DNA from: Paraburkholderia bannensis NBRC 103871
GTDB taxonomy: Bacteria; Pseudomonadota; Gammaproteobacteria; Burkholderiales; Burkholderiaceae
DNA length: 64,000 nucleotides
Assembly (NCBI RefSeq): GCF_000685015.1
Contig: NZ_BAYA01000014.1
Coordinates: 1-64,000 of the forward strand
Reading direction: 5' to 3'
A model generated the notes under the pieces. The model had not been told where the DNA came from and ran no database searches. It was given only the letters and a program-made list of their open reading frames with translations. The position numbers were made by a program, and so were the translations under genes. Positions 17,302 to 26,668 of the stretch are shown here, piece after piece; positions within the stretch are counted from its first letter, which is position 1; each line of letters starts with the position of its first letter.

Positions 17302-18102
17302 ATGAACATGAACTGGAACAAGCTGGCCACCTTCGCGCTCTGCACGGCCGTCACCTTCGGCGCGGGCGCGTCACTCGCGCAAGCCGCCGACCTCAAGGAA
17401 ATCCGCTTCGGCGTCGAGGCGTCGTATGCGCCGTTCGAATCGAAATCGCCGAGCGGCGAGCTGCAAGGCTTCGATATCGACGTGGGCAACGCCGTCTGCG
17501 CGAAGCTCAAGGTGAAGTGCGTGTGGGTGGAAAACTCGTTTGACGGCCTGATCCCGGCGCTGCAGGCGCGCAAGTTCAACGCCATCAACTCGGACATGAC
17601 CATCACCGATCAGCGCCGCCAGGCGATCGACTTCACCGATCCGATCTACGCGATCCCCAACCAGATGATCGCGAAGAAGGGCAGCCCGCTGCTGCCGACG
17701 GCTGATTCGCTCAAGGGCAAGCACGTGGGCGTGCTCCAGGGCACGATCCAGGAAACCTACGCGAAGGCCAAGTGGGCGCCGGCTGGCGTCGACGTCGTGC
17801 CGTACCAGACCCAGGACCAGATCTACGCCGATCTCGTTTCGGGCCGTCTGGACGCTGCATTCCAGGACGCCGAAGCCGCATCGAAGGGCTTCCTGAACAA
17901 GCCGCAAGGCGCAGGCTTCGCGTTCGCGGGCCCGCAGGTCGTCGATGCGAAGCTGCTCGGCGAAGGCGTGGGCTACGGCGTGCGCAAGAACGACGCGGCG
18001 CTCAAGGCAGCGCTCAACGGTGCGCTCAAGGACTTGAAGGCCGACGGCACGATCGACAAGATCGCCGCCAAATACTTCGACGTGAAGGTCGTGCTGAAGT
18101 AA
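17302..18102 (+). CDS. aotJ: Periplasmic arginine/ornithine-binding protein (ArgT/HisJ/AotJ type)
   Basis: 266-residue family-3 solute-binding protein with a Sec signal peptide (cleavage after SLAQA, about residue 27). The lobes carry IRFGVEASYAPFES, the GFDIDVGNAVCAKL block, and DMTITDQRRQAIDFTDPIY, all typical of lysine-arginine-ornithine/histidine binders. It presumably delivers substrate to AotQMP, although it sits at the far end of the AST operon about 220 bp after astE, probably with its own promoter so that it can be made in excess. A strong terminator follows. Confidence 0.9.
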   Translation: MNMNWNKLATFALCTAVTFGAGASLAQAADLKEIRFGVEASYAPFESKSPSGELQGFDIDVGNAVCAKLKVKCVWVENSFDGLIPALQARKFNAINSDMTITDQRRQAIDFTDPIYAIPNQMIAKKGSPLLPTADSLKGKHVGVLQGTIQETYAKAKWAPAGVDVVPYQTQDQIYADLVSGRLDAAFQDAEAASKGFLNKPQGAGFAFAGPQVVDAKLLGEGVGYGVRKNDAALKAALNGALKDLKADGTIDKIAAKYFDVKVVLK

Positions 18103-18140
18103 GCGCACGACGCTGAAGAAGTCACCCGCAGGACACGATG

Positions 18141-18170
18141 CCGGCCAGTCTCGACTGGCCGGTATTTTTT
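18141..18170 (+). terminator. Rho-independent terminator after aotJ
   Basis: A near-perfect inverted repeat (CCGGCCAGTC with GACTGGCCGG) is followed by a T-rich tract, 39 bp after the aotJ stop. It marks the end of the aot/ast locus. Confidence 0.9.
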
Positions 18171-18453
18171 ACTGGATAAATAATTTGGCATCCTGATTAA
18201 TGACGAAATAATCCCTGTATTGCAGGTCGTTTTCATCGTTCAGCCGACTGAAAATTTCTTCGAATTGAGTGTCCACTTCATATGCCGGACGTATCCGCCA
18301 GGATAGAATTGGAAAGATAGAAAGAGGCCGCAGCTGCAGCGTTTCAGCGTGAAATTGCACCTGAAAGCGCGCGCGGCGAGCAAGAACGAGTCGAACGAGA
18401 GACCAACAAACGACCTTGGCGCCGCTTCAGGCACGGCGCCTCGCGGGGGACCC

Positions 18454-19788
18454 ATGAGCATCAGTGCCGCAGACCGGCAGGTCATGTCGGGCGTCGAAGG
18501 CGATCCATCCAGCGGCCAGTTGGCCGATCCCTACCAGGTATATTTCGCGCGTCAGCCGATGCTCGATCGCGACGGCATGCTGTGCGCGTACGAGACGCTG
18601 CCGCGTGTGATCCGTGGCGCCGTCGAAGGCGAGGTGGATCCGCGCGCAAGCGCAGGCGCCGCGCTCATCAAGGCGTTCAACGCGCCGGCCCTGCGCGCCT
18701 CGCTGAGCGGTCATCCCGCGTGGCTCGATGTGACGCGCGAAGCGCTGTTCGACGACCGGCTGCTGCGCCTCGCGCCCGATCGCGTCATGCTTGAACTGCC
18801 GGTCGGCATCGGCGCCGATCCTGAACTGATCGCGCGCCTCGTTACGCTGCACGCCAAGCGTTATCGCTTCGCGCTCGACAATGTGACGAAGGCCGACGAA
18901 TCGTTCGCGAAGCTCCTGCCCTACGTGGAAGCGATCAAGCTCGATACCCAGGACATCGCGCCCGCGCTGCTGCCGAAGTTCACGAGCGTGCTCAAGTCGG
19001 CGGGCAAGATCCTGGTCGCGCTCAACGTGGAGACGCCCGAAGCGCACGATCGCGCCCATGCGCTCGGTTTCGACCGCTTCCAGGGCTATTACTTCGCGAA
19101 GCATCAGGGTGGCTCGCGCCGTGCGAGCGCGCCGCGCCAGGCGCTGCTGAACCTGCTGCAACTGCTCGCTTCGGAACCCACGGTGATGCAGCTCGAATCG
19201 GAGCTCAAGCTCAATCCGGTGCTCGTGATGCACCTGATGCGTCTCGCCAATTCGAGCAGCTACGCGCTGGGCCGCAAGGTCACGACGCTGCGCGAGGCGA
19301 TCAACGCGACGGGCACCAATCGCATCGCGCGCTGGACGCAACTGCTGCTGTACGCCGACGGACGCAAGGTCAAGCTCGAAGACGATCCGCTGCTGCAGCT
19401 GGCCGCCACGCGCGCGCGCTTCATGGAACTCGCCACGGCCATCGTGCCGGAAGCCGGGCAGAGCGAAGAGGACGCGGCGTTCCTCGTCGGCGTGTTTTCG
19501 TTCGTCGATGCGGTGTTTGGCGGCTCGCTGGAGAGCGCGCTGGAAGTGCTGCGGCTAAGCAAGCCGATCCGTGCGGCCATTTCGCATCGCGAAGGCGTGC
19601 TGGGACGGTTGCTCGACGTGATCGAGGCGCTGGAGTATGGCGACTGGGCGGCTGTCGATATGGCGTGCGCGCAGCTAGCGCCGCTCGATGCGGGCGCAGT
19701 GGCCGCGCTTGCGCTCGCTTCGGCGGAGTGGGCGGGCATGGCCGACCGCAACGCCGAGGCGCAAGGACTGGAACGTATCGAAGATTGA
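18454..19788 (+). CDS. HDOD protein with degenerate EAL domain, paralogue 1
   Basis: 444-residue signalling protein of the YuxH type. The N-terminal ~200 residues resemble an EAL domain but lack the catalytic residues: the EAL motif position reads YETL and the DDFGTG loop reads DNVTKAD. The C-terminal ~200 residues form an HDOD domain (LLQLLASEP, LMRLANSSSYALGR, TNRIARWTQLLLY). It probably binds partners rather than degrading c-di-GMP. The ATG at 18454 follows GGGGGA; an earlier frame start at 18349 lacks similarity. It is paralogous to the protein at 23843 and forms the left end of a four-gene signalling island. Confidence 0.85.
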   Translation: MSISAADRQVMSGVEGDPSSGQLADPYQVYFARQPMLDRDGMLCAYETLPRVIRGAVEGEVDPRASAGAALIKAFNAPALRASLSGHPAWLDVTREALFDDRLLRLAPDRVMLELPVGIGADPELIARLVTLHAKRYRFALDNVTKADESFAKLLPYVEAIKLDTQDIAPALLPKFTSVLKSAGKILVALNVETPEAHDRAHALGFDRFQGYYFAKHQGGSRRASAPRQALLNLLQLLASEPTVMQLESELKLNPVLVMHLMRLANSSSYALGRKVTTLREAINATGTNRIARWTQLLLYADGRKVKLEDDPLLQLAATRARFMELATAIVPEAGQSEEDAAFLVGVFSFVDAVFGGSLESALEVLRLSKPIRAAISHREGVLGRLLDVIEALEYGDWAAVDMACAQLAPLDAGAVAALALASAEWAGMADRNAEAQGLERIED

Positions 19789-19863
19789 GCGGCGAGGGCG
19801 GCTGAGGCCGCCCGAAGGTGCCGACGCGCGCCAGCGCAAAGCTGGCGCGGGCGGGCAGCAAGT

Positions 19864-21315
19864 TCAGGCCTTGACGGGATGCGCCGCGAAGAAGCGCGCG
19901 AGTTCGTGCGCGAGCCCGTTGAGCGCGCTCATTTCCTTCTGCGAGATGCGGCGCGGTTCCTGGCTCATCAGCCAGTCGCCGTAGACGAGCGCCACGGGCG
20001 CGTCGCCCGGCACCGCCACCGGCAGCAGCACGAAGGCGCGCGTATCGTCGAAGCGCGCGCGATACCAGCCCGGCAGGCGCGCCAGCATCTTCGGGTCGCG
20101 CGCATTCTCGATGAAAATGCCCACCGAATTCGCGATCGCCAGATGGAACACATCGGGCTGGAACGCCGCGCTGAACGACAGCTTCTCCAGCCCTTCTTCC
20201 ATCTGCGGGCCGAAGCCGCGCTGCGCCTCGAACATGTTCGCGCCGCGTCGCACGAACACCACCGTGCGCGCGAAACCCAAACCGGCGAGCACGGTTTCCG
20301 TGGCCAGCGTGAGCGCCGTATTGAGCGAGCTATCGGGCGGCAGCGAGCGCAGGTCTTCCACGCCCGCCGTGATGCGCGCCTCGGGATCGAGCGCCTCGCG
20401 CGCGATCGCATCGGCGTTGGCGCGCAGCTCGACGATCTCGCGCATCACGCCGTCGTCGGCTTCCTCGCGCGCGAGCGCCAGACTCATCTGCACCAGTGTT
20501 TCCGGATCGGTCGACAGCGCGCGGCCATAGAAGTGCGCGAGGTCGGTGATGTGCTCTTCGCGCGTTTCCTCGGTGAGGCCGGGCGTGGTCAGCACGCGCG
20601 CGACTTCAGTCGAATAGTTGGTGATCGCGCGCAGCCACTGCACATTGAGCGGCTCATTGCCGGCCGGATCGAATTCGCCCATGCCTTCGCGGATCGCTTC
20701 GGGCAGACGCCAGCGCGAGGCCGCATCCTGGCCGATCTCGGCGAAGGTCACGCCCAGCACGTCGATGCAGGCTTCGTCCTCGCCCACGCCGTTGTCGCAT
20801 TCGCGGCGGATCTGATCCCACTCGGGTTCGAGATAGAACACCACCAGCAGCTTGCCGACCTGACGCATCAGCGTGCAGACCACGGCTTCTTCGCCCGCGC
20901 GCAGGTCGCCGCGCTCGGTGAGCTTGCGCGCGACGAAACCCGACAGCATGGTGCGGTTGAGTTCGAGCTTGGCGTCGATGCGGCGCGGCGCGCTGTGATG
21001 GAAGTGATCGACGATCTTCAGGCCGACCACGAGATGGCCGACCGCGTCCATGCCGAGCACCATCAAGGCGCGCGTCACGGTGGTGATATTGCCGCCGAAG
21101 GCCATGTACATCGCCGAGTTGGCCAGACGCAGCACCTTCTGCGTGAGCGCGAAGTCCGACAACACGACCTTCACGAGTGCGCTGAAGTCGTAGTCGTCGT
21201 TCGTCATGGCGGCGACTGTGGTGCGCAGCGATTGCGACAGCATGGGGAAGTCCCCGCGCTCGTTCATGCGAGCCCAGAGCCGGTCGAGCAGGACAGCCTT
21301 TACCATCTGAACCAT
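19864..21315 (-). CDS. HDOD domain protein with C-terminal GAF-like domain
   Basis: 483-residue protein. Residues ~15-215 form an HDOD domain (FPMLSQSL, LRLANSAMYM, VTRALMVLGMDAVGHL), and residues ~310-470 look like a GAF sensor domain (LNTALTLATETVLAGLG, TRAFVLLPVAV). No phosphodiesterase HD pair is seen, as is usual for HDOD. HDOD proteins act in bacterial signalling, often beside c-di-GMP enzymes. It is transcribed toward the left and convergent with the EAL-HDOD gene at 18454. It shares direction with the GGDEF-EAL gene 45 bp upstream, suggesting an operon. A second ATG at 21306 is an alternative start. Confidence 0.82.
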   Translation of the reverse strand: MVQMVKAVLLDRLWARMNERGDFPMLSQSLRTTVAAMTNDDYDFSALVKVVLSDFALTQKVLRLANSAMYMAFGGNITTVTRALMVLGMDAVGHLVVGLKIVDHFHHSAPRRIDAKLELNRTMLSGFVARKLTERGDLRAGEEAVVCTLMRQVGKLLVVFYLEPEWDQIRRECDNGVGEDEACIDVLGVTFAEIGQDAASRWRLPEAIREGMGEFDPAGNEPLNVQWLRAITNYSTEVARVLTTPGLTEETREEHITDLAHFYGRALSTDPETLVQMSLALAREEADDGVMREIVELRANADAIAREALDPEARITAGVEDLRSLPPDSSLNTALTLATETVLAGLGFARTVVFVRRGANMFEAQRGFGPQMEEGLEKLSFSAAFQPDVFHLAIANSVGIFIENARDPKMLARLPGWYRARFDDTRAFVLLPVAVPGDAPVALVYGDWLMSQEPRRISQKEMSALNGLAHELARFFAAHPVKA

Positions 21316-21360
21316 GTCAATTTCGCTAATGCCCAGCGTGTATCGATATCGGTGTCGGCA

Positions 21361-23397
21361 TCAGTGCACGCGATGAACGTGCAGGGTGCGCGACTCGAAA
21401 CGCTTCGAGAGCTCCTCGGACGGCAACGCCTTGCAGACGAGCCATCCCTGGATATGGTCGCAACCCATCTTCGTGAGCAACTCGCGCTGCGCCTCGGTCT
21501 CGACGCCTTCGGCGACGAGTTCGAGTTCCAGCGTGCGCGCAAGGCCCACGACCGCGTTGACGATCGCCTGATCGTTACGCGAGGTGAGCAGGTTCTCAAC
21601 GAAGCTGCGGTCGATCTTCAGTTTCGAAAGCGGAAAGCGCTGCAGGTACGCGAGACTCGAATACCCCGTGCCGAAGTCATCCACAGCAAAGCGGATGCCC
21701 AGGCCCGTCAGTTCTTCGAGCAGCTTGACCGCGTGCTGCGGATCCTGCATCAGCAGGCTTTCGGTAATTTCGAAGACCAGCCGACGCGGATCGAGCCCGG
21801 TGAGCTGGATCGCCTCCTGTACGCTGTCCTTGAAACGCGGATTGCGGAACTGCTGCGGCGAGACGTTGACGGCGATGTACTGCAAGGCAATGCCTTGCTC
21901 GTCCCATTGCGTCAATTGCATGCAGGCCGCTTTCAAAACCCAGTTGCCGAGATAATTAATCAGCCCGACGGATTCCGCAAGCGGAATAAACGTTGAAGGC
22001 GGCACGAGACCGTGCAATGGATGTTGCCAGCGGATCAGCGCTTCGACCCCGACCACACCGCGCGTCGCGCTGCTGGTAATGGGCTGGAAGTGCAGCGAGA
22101 ACTCGCCGTTGCGCACGCCGTCGTAGAGATCCGACTCAAGCTTGAGCAGCAGCGCATCGGTCGGATCGTTGTCGGGTACATGCAACATCAAGGTGTTGCC
22201 GCCGGCGGCCTTGGCCGTCTGCAGCGCCTGGTCGGCGCGGCGGATCAGCGGCGTCGTGTCCGGATGGCCGTCTGCCGGCGCATCGGTTGGCGCGGCTTCG
22301 GCGTTCGAAGCCGTGCTGGCCTGGATGCGCTGATCCGGATGGAAGGCAATGCCGATGCTCGCGGACAGATGCACGGGCTGGTCGCGGAACGTATAGGGCT
22401 GCAGCACGGAAGTGAGCAGGCGGCGCGCGAGCGCTTCGGCGGCCACGCGGATGTCGCCCGGTTCGCCGCGCAGTTGCGGCGTGATCAGGATGGCGAATTC
22501 GTCGCTGCCGATGCGGGCGATCAGTTCGCCTTGCAAGGCGAGATGGCTCAGGCGGCGCGCGGTCTCGCGCAGCAGTTCGTCGCCCGCGTCGTAGCCGAGC
22601 GCGCGGTTCACGCGCTGATAGTCGTCGAGGTCGAGCAGCAGCAGGGCGACCGGCACGCCATGCGCGTCGGCTTCGGCCTGGGCGCGTTCGAGCGCGGGGC
22701 CGAGCGCGGCCTGGTTCGGCAGGCCCGTAAGCGGATCGTGATGCAGCGCATGCGTGAGGCGCGCCTGCGCGCCTTGCCATGACGAGACGTCGAAGCCCGC
22801 AATCGCGAAGCCGTCCATGCCGGCGTAGGACGCGCGCTGCACGCGCAGCTCCACCGCCATCGGATAGGTCAGGGCCTTGATGAGATCGACCGTGGTTTTC
22901 TCGACGCCGCCGCTTTCCAGCGCACGCACGAACAGGGCGTCGAGGCGCGCGAGATGTTCGGGGGCGACCAGGTCATGCAGCGTCGCGCCGAGCAGGAACT
23001 CGCGGTGGTAACCGGCAAAGCGCAGGCTCGCGTCCGAAACGTAGAGGAAACGCAGGTTGCGGTCGACGTGCACGAGGAAGTCCACCGCGGCGGCGGTCTG
23101 CTCGAACGAGCGCGAGACGGCGTCGGAGTGCGGGACGGGCAGGTTCGGCACGGGTGCGCCGCCGGGGTTGGCCGGGGTGGACGGGTTGGACATGAGGCCC
23201 GCGTGTCCCGGATGGCCCGATGCCGCCTGGGCATAGGCCGTGCCGCCCATGTCAGAGGCGGCGGGCACGAGCGGCGCGCCATTCGCCGCTGCAAGCGGAA
23301 CGCCGGGTGCGCCAGCGCGGCCGGCGCGTGCCCGCAGGCGGTCCATGACCGTGCGTAGCCAGCCCGGGCGGGGCGCGGTGATCCTGTTCGCTTCCAT
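21361..23397 (-). CDS. PAS-GGDEF-EAL c-di-GMP signalling protein
   Basis: 678-residue three-domain protein: PAS-like sensor (~residues 100-215), GGDEF (~225-385) and EAL (~420-670). The EAL domain is complete: GVEALIRW, NVSPQQF, FEITES, DDFGTGYSS, KIDRSFV and AEGVET are all present, so c-di-GMP phosphodiesterase activity is likely. The GGDEF signature reads GSDEF and no RxxD inhibitory site precedes it, so cyclase activity is uncertain. The ATG at 23397 is preferred over an upstream in-frame start at 23481 in Arg-rich sequence. Residues ~15-90 are a low-complexity linker. No membrane segment is visible, so it is likely cytosolic. Confidence 0.87.
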   Translation of the reverse strand: MEANRITAPRPGWLRTVMDRLRARAGRAGAPGVPLAAANGAPLVPAASDMGGTAYAQAASGHPGHAGLMSNPSTPANPGGAPVPNLPVPHSDAVSRSFEQTAAAVDFLVHVDRNLRFLYVSDASLRFAGYHREFLLGATLHDLVAPEHLARLDALFVRALESGGVEKTTVDLIKALTYPMAVELRVQRASYAGMDGFAIAGFDVSSWQGAQARLTHALHHDPLTGLPNQAALGPALERAQAEADAHGVPVALLLLDLDDYQRVNRALGYDAGDELLRETARRLSHLALQGELIARIGSDEFAILITPQLRGEPGDIRVAAEALARRLLTSVLQPYTFRDQPVHLSASIGIAFHPDQRIQASTASNAEAAPTDAPADGHPDTTPLIRRADQALQTAKAAGGNTLMLHVPDNDPTDALLLKLESDLYDGVRNGEFSLHFQPITSSATRGVVGVEALIRWQHPLHGLVPPSTFIPLAESVGLINYLGNWVLKAACMQLTQWDEQGIALQYIAVNVSPQQFRNPRFKDSVQEAIQLTGLDPRRLVFEITESLLMQDPQHAVKLLEELTGLGIRFAVDDFGTGYSSLAYLQRFPLSKLKIDRSFVENLLTSRNDQAIVNAVVGLARTLELELVAEGVETEAQRELLTKMGCDHIQGWLVCKALPSEELSKRFESRTLHVHRVH

Positions 23398-23842
23398 GTG
23401 TATCGCTGGCAACCTGTTTACTAGTCGGCGTGTATGCGTCGTTCGTGTCAGTCGCGCGGCGTGCGGCCACCGGCATGACACGCCCCATCAGACCAAGATA
23501 TCGACCACTCGAACGAAATCTTTAGTGGCTGGACAGAAAAATCGCCCAGATGGCCAGCTCCCCGCCAAGCCCGATGCCAGCACGCCCAGATTCGGTTAAA
23601 GTGGCGCCGGTCGGACGTCCCCGGCGATGCAGAATGCATGCTCAGCGCCCCGCGCGCAAGAGTTTAGGTTAGTCTTTTGCTTCAGCCTGATACGAACCGG
23701 GGCGCCAGACCGGCCATTTTCCAGTACGTCAATTTTTGACCGGTTATTGTCCGATCAGGTTCGCGAAACCGGAACCCATGCAAGTGGGGGCCGCGCGCAC
23801 CGGGTCTTCGAGACCGAATTTATTCGCCCGAGTCTTTTCGCC

Positions 23843-25237
23843 ATGTCCGATTCATCGTCAGCGTCCGCACGACCGGAGCCTCCGGCCGAGCCAGGCGATA
23901 GTGGCTCCGGCACTCCGCAGTCCAGCCTGCCCGCGCAGTCGGATTCATCGTCCGCGTCGCAGAGTGCCGCGCCGTCTGCCCTGAGCGCCACGGTGCAGCC
24001 GTTCGTCTATCTGGGCCGCCAACCGATCCTCGACCGCAACGGCGCGCTCAGCGCCTATGAGCTGCTGTTCCGCAGCGGCCCGCAGAATCGCGCCGATGTC
24101 TTCGACGACGCGCTCGCCACCGCCCAGGTGATGACGCGCACGATGGGCCAGCTTGGCGTGCCTGCCGTGCTGGGACACCATTACGGCTACGTCAACATGA
24201 GCCGCGAGCTGCTGTTCGACGACATCGTCCATCTGTTGCCGCCCGATCGCTTCGTGCTCGAAGTGCTGGAGCATGTGGGCTTCGACACGGCCGTGCTGGA
24301 GCGTCTCGCGCAGTTGCGCCGCGCAGGCTACCGCATCGCCTTCGACGACGTGACCGCGCTCACCGACAGCCTGCGCCGCGCGCTGCCGTACGCCGACATC
24401 ATCAAGATCGACCTGATGCAGACCGAGCGCGCGGCGCTGCCCGCGCTCGCCGCCGCCATCGCCGCCGAAGGCAAGACGCTGATCGCCGAGAAAGTCGAGA
24501 CGCGCGAGGACTTCGAGTACACGCGCGACCTGGGCTTCGACCTGTTCCAGGGTTACTTCTTCGCGCGCCCGCAGGTGCTGCGCGCGCCGAAGGTGCGGGC
24601 CTCGCGTCTTGCGCTCGTGCGCCTGCTTGCGCTGGTGGCGGGCGACGTCGGCATCGCCGAACTCGAAGCCGAGCTGCGCAGCCATCCGGGCGTGGTGGTG
24701 CAGCTGCTGCGTCTCGTCAATTCCAGCGCCTATGCGCCGGGCCGGCCGATCTCGTCGCTGCGCGAAGCCGTGCTTGCGGCGGGCACGCGCCAGATCGCGC
24801 GCTGGGCGCAGCTGCTGCTCTATGCGAGCGGTCGCGACCTGCCGTGGAGCTCGGATCCGCTCGTGCAGCTTGCGGGCACGCGCTCGCACTTCATGGAACT
24901 GGCCGCGCGCAGCCTCGCGCCGAACGACGCCGATTTCGCCGATGCGGCTTTCATGACCGGCATCTTCTCGCTGGTGCACGTGCTGGTGGGCTCGACGCCC
25001 GCGCACACGCTTGAGCGCCTCGGGCTGTCGCGCGAGATCAGCGAAGCCGTCGATGGCCAGCGCGGCGAGCTGGGCATGCTGCTACGTGTGGCCGAAGCCG
25101 CCGAACAGGGCGACGACCAGCTCGCGCAGTCGCTTGTCTCGCAGGCGGGTGGGCGCTTCGAGGCGCTCACGCCGCCGTTGCTCGGCGAACTGAACCTGTG
25201 GGCGAGCGCGTGGTTCTCGGCCTATGCCGATGGCTGA
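23843..25237 (+). CDS. EAL-HDOD protein, paralogue 2
   Basis: 464-residue homologue of the 18454 protein: a Ser/Ala/Pro-rich N-terminal tail (~50 residues), a degenerate EAL domain and a C-terminal HDOD domain (LLRLVNSSAYAPGR, TRQIARWAQLLLY). The EAL motif reads YELLFR, and the DDFGTG position reads DDVTALTD, closer to active EAL than its paralogue but still missing key metal ligands. Catalysis is therefore doubtful. The ATG at 23843 is used; a longer frame from 23627 crosses an AT-richer stretch with no family resemblance and is rejected. It is divergent from the GGDEF-EAL gene. Confidence 0.85.
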   Translation: MSDSSSASARPEPPAEPGDSGSGTPQSSLPAQSDSSSASQSAAPSALSATVQPFVYLGRQPILDRNGALSAYELLFRSGPQNRADVFDDALATAQVMTRTMGQLGVPAVLGHHYGYVNMSRELLFDDIVHLLPPDRFVLEVLEHVGFDTAVLERLAQLRRAGYRIAFDDVTALTDSLRRALPYADIIKIDLMQTERAALPALAAAIAAEGKTLIAEKVETREDFEYTRDLGFDLFQGYFFARPQVLRAPKVRASRLALVRLLALVAGDVGIAELEAELRSHPGVVVQLLRLVNSSAYAPGRPISSLREAVLAAGTRQIARWAQLLLYASGRDLPWSSDPLVQLAGTRSHFMELAARSLAPNDADFADAAFMTGIFSLVHVLVGSTPAHTLERLGLSREISEAVDGQRGELGMLLRVAEAAEQGDDQLAQSLVSQAGGRFEALTPPLLGELNLWASAWFSAYADG

Positions 25238-25452
25238 AAGGCGCGTGTAACGTCCGTTTGGCACGCTTGAGGCATGTCTAAGGCACGCCGTTTGCGCATC
25301 GCAAGCCGCAATCGGCGCCGCCGCGCATGAGGCCCGCCGCCGCGTTCTGCGCGCGCGGGCCGAGTGTGATCCAATAGGGGCGCTCGCCGCGACGCAAGGT
25401 CTGTGCATCTGCACGTGCGGCGATCCGTTCAAGGACCACGAGGAAATCCGAC

Positions 25453-26013
25453 ATGAAACCGAGGTATTTCGCGGCCGCCGCAGCGCTCGTGTGCGCGGGA
25501 CTTTCGCTGTTCGCGCTCAGTGCCCAGGCCACGCTCAAGCCGGGCGACCCGGCGCCCGACTTCACGACCCAGGCGTCGCTGGGCGGCAAGACCTACACCT
25601 ATTCGCTCGCCTCCGAACTCAAGAAAGGCCCTGTGGTGGTGTACTTCTATCCGGCCGCATTCACGAAGGGTTGCACGATCGAAGCGCATGAATTCGCCGA
25701 AGCCGTGGACGAGTACAAGAAGTACGGTGCGACCGTGATCGGCGTTTCGCACGACAACATCGACACGCTGACGAAGTTTTCGGTGAGCGAGTGCCGCAGC
25801 AAGTTCCCGGTGGCCGCCGACGAGGATTCGAAGATCATCAAGTCCTATGACGCGTCGATGCCGCTGCATGCGTCGATGGCCAATCGCGTGTCCTACGTGA
25901 TCGCGCCGGACGGCAAGGTCATCTACGAGTACACGAGCCTGTCGCCCGACCAGCACGTCGAGAACACCCTGCGCGCCGTGAAGGAATGGGCCGCGCAGCA
26001 TCCTCAGCAATAG
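25453..26013 (+). CDS. Exported peroxiredoxin (AhpC/TSA family)
   Basis: 186-residue thiol peroxidase with a signal peptide (residues 1-26, ending SAQA), so probably periplasmic. The peroxidatic motif YPAAFTKGCTIEAHEF places Cys74. There is no Cys five residues later as in classical BCP/PrxQ, but Cys114 in SECRSKFPV could act in resolution. The family reduces hydrogen peroxide and organic peroxides. The gene stands alone on the plus strand after the signalling island, about 215 bp downstream. The upstream region shows no clear regulator site. Confidence 0.87.
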   Translation: MKPRYFAAAAALVCAGLSLFALSAQATLKPGDPAPDFTTQASLGGKTYTYSLASELKKGPVVVYFYPAAFTKGCTIEAHEFAEAVDEYKKYGATVIGVSHDNIDTLTKFSVSECRSKFPVAADEDSKIIKSYDASMPLHASMANRVSYVIAPDGKVIYEYTSLSPDQHVENTLRAVKEWAAQHPQQ

Positions 26014-26191
26014 GCGGGCAGCGACTGCGGCGATATCGCGTCAATCGGCGTGCATGACGGCCTTGCGGTGAGACAAGTTCTCGCCGCCGCGCCGATGCCA
26101 CGAGCATGAGGCGCTGGTATCGTGCGGTTTTTCCGCTCTGTCTCCCGGTTCGCGCGCACGCTTTGCCGCGTGCGCGCCGTCCGTTTCCCGT

Positions 26192-26659
26192 ATGCCCATA
26201 TTCGTCCTGCTGTTTGTATTCGCCGCGCTGGTTTATGGCGCGGTCTGGTCTTATGACGCCATCGCCGCGCAATTCGGCACCGGCGTCGCGATTGGCGCCG
26301 CCGTGGTGGCGGCGGCCATCGTCAGCGCGCTCATTGCTCACTGGCTGCGCCGCCGCCGCGACATCGCGCCCAACCTGCGCGGGGAGGGCGACTGGACGCA
26401 TCGCGTCACCGGCCCGTGGGGCGAAGCGCGGCTGGCCGCCGACAAGCGCCTGTGCGAAATCACGCAAGGCGAGGAACACGGCGCCTACATCTTCGCGGAT
26501 ATGCAAGGCGCACAGCCCGAGCGCGATGCGAACGGCTGGCACGTCGCACTGCGCGTGGCGGACGCCCGCAAGCCGCTCTGGCAATTGCCCATGCCCGGCG
26601 AGCGCGAGGCGAAGCGCTGGTCGCGCATTTTTACGCTGGCGATCGCGCAGAAGCTTTGA
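26192..26659 (+). CDS. Hypothetical membrane protein, two N-terminal helices
   Basis: 155-residue protein not assigned to a family. Two hydrophobic segments (about residues 1-20 and 29-48) are followed by a positively charged RRRR turn and a soluble C-terminal domain of about 100 residues with Trp-rich patches (GDWTHRVTGPWGEARL). The positive-inside rule puts the soluble domain in the cytoplasm. It is followed after 9 bp by a 12-bp tandem repeat and then a lipoprotein gene on the same strand. Confidence 0.65.
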   Translation: MPIFVLLFVFAALVYGAVWSYDAIAAQFGTGVAIGAAVVAAAIVSALIAHWLRRRRDIAPNLRGEGDWTHRVTGPWGEARLAADKRLCEITQGEEHGAYIFADMQGAQPERDANGWHVALRVADARKPLWQLPMPGEREAKRWSRIFTLAIAQKL

Positions 26660-26668
26660 ACTGCCCAT

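Noticed and set aside
19879..21996. A 705-codon plus-strand frame opposite the HDOD-GAF gene
   Set aside because: It is the reverse shadow of two minus-strand signalling genes whose HDOD and EAL motifs are intact.
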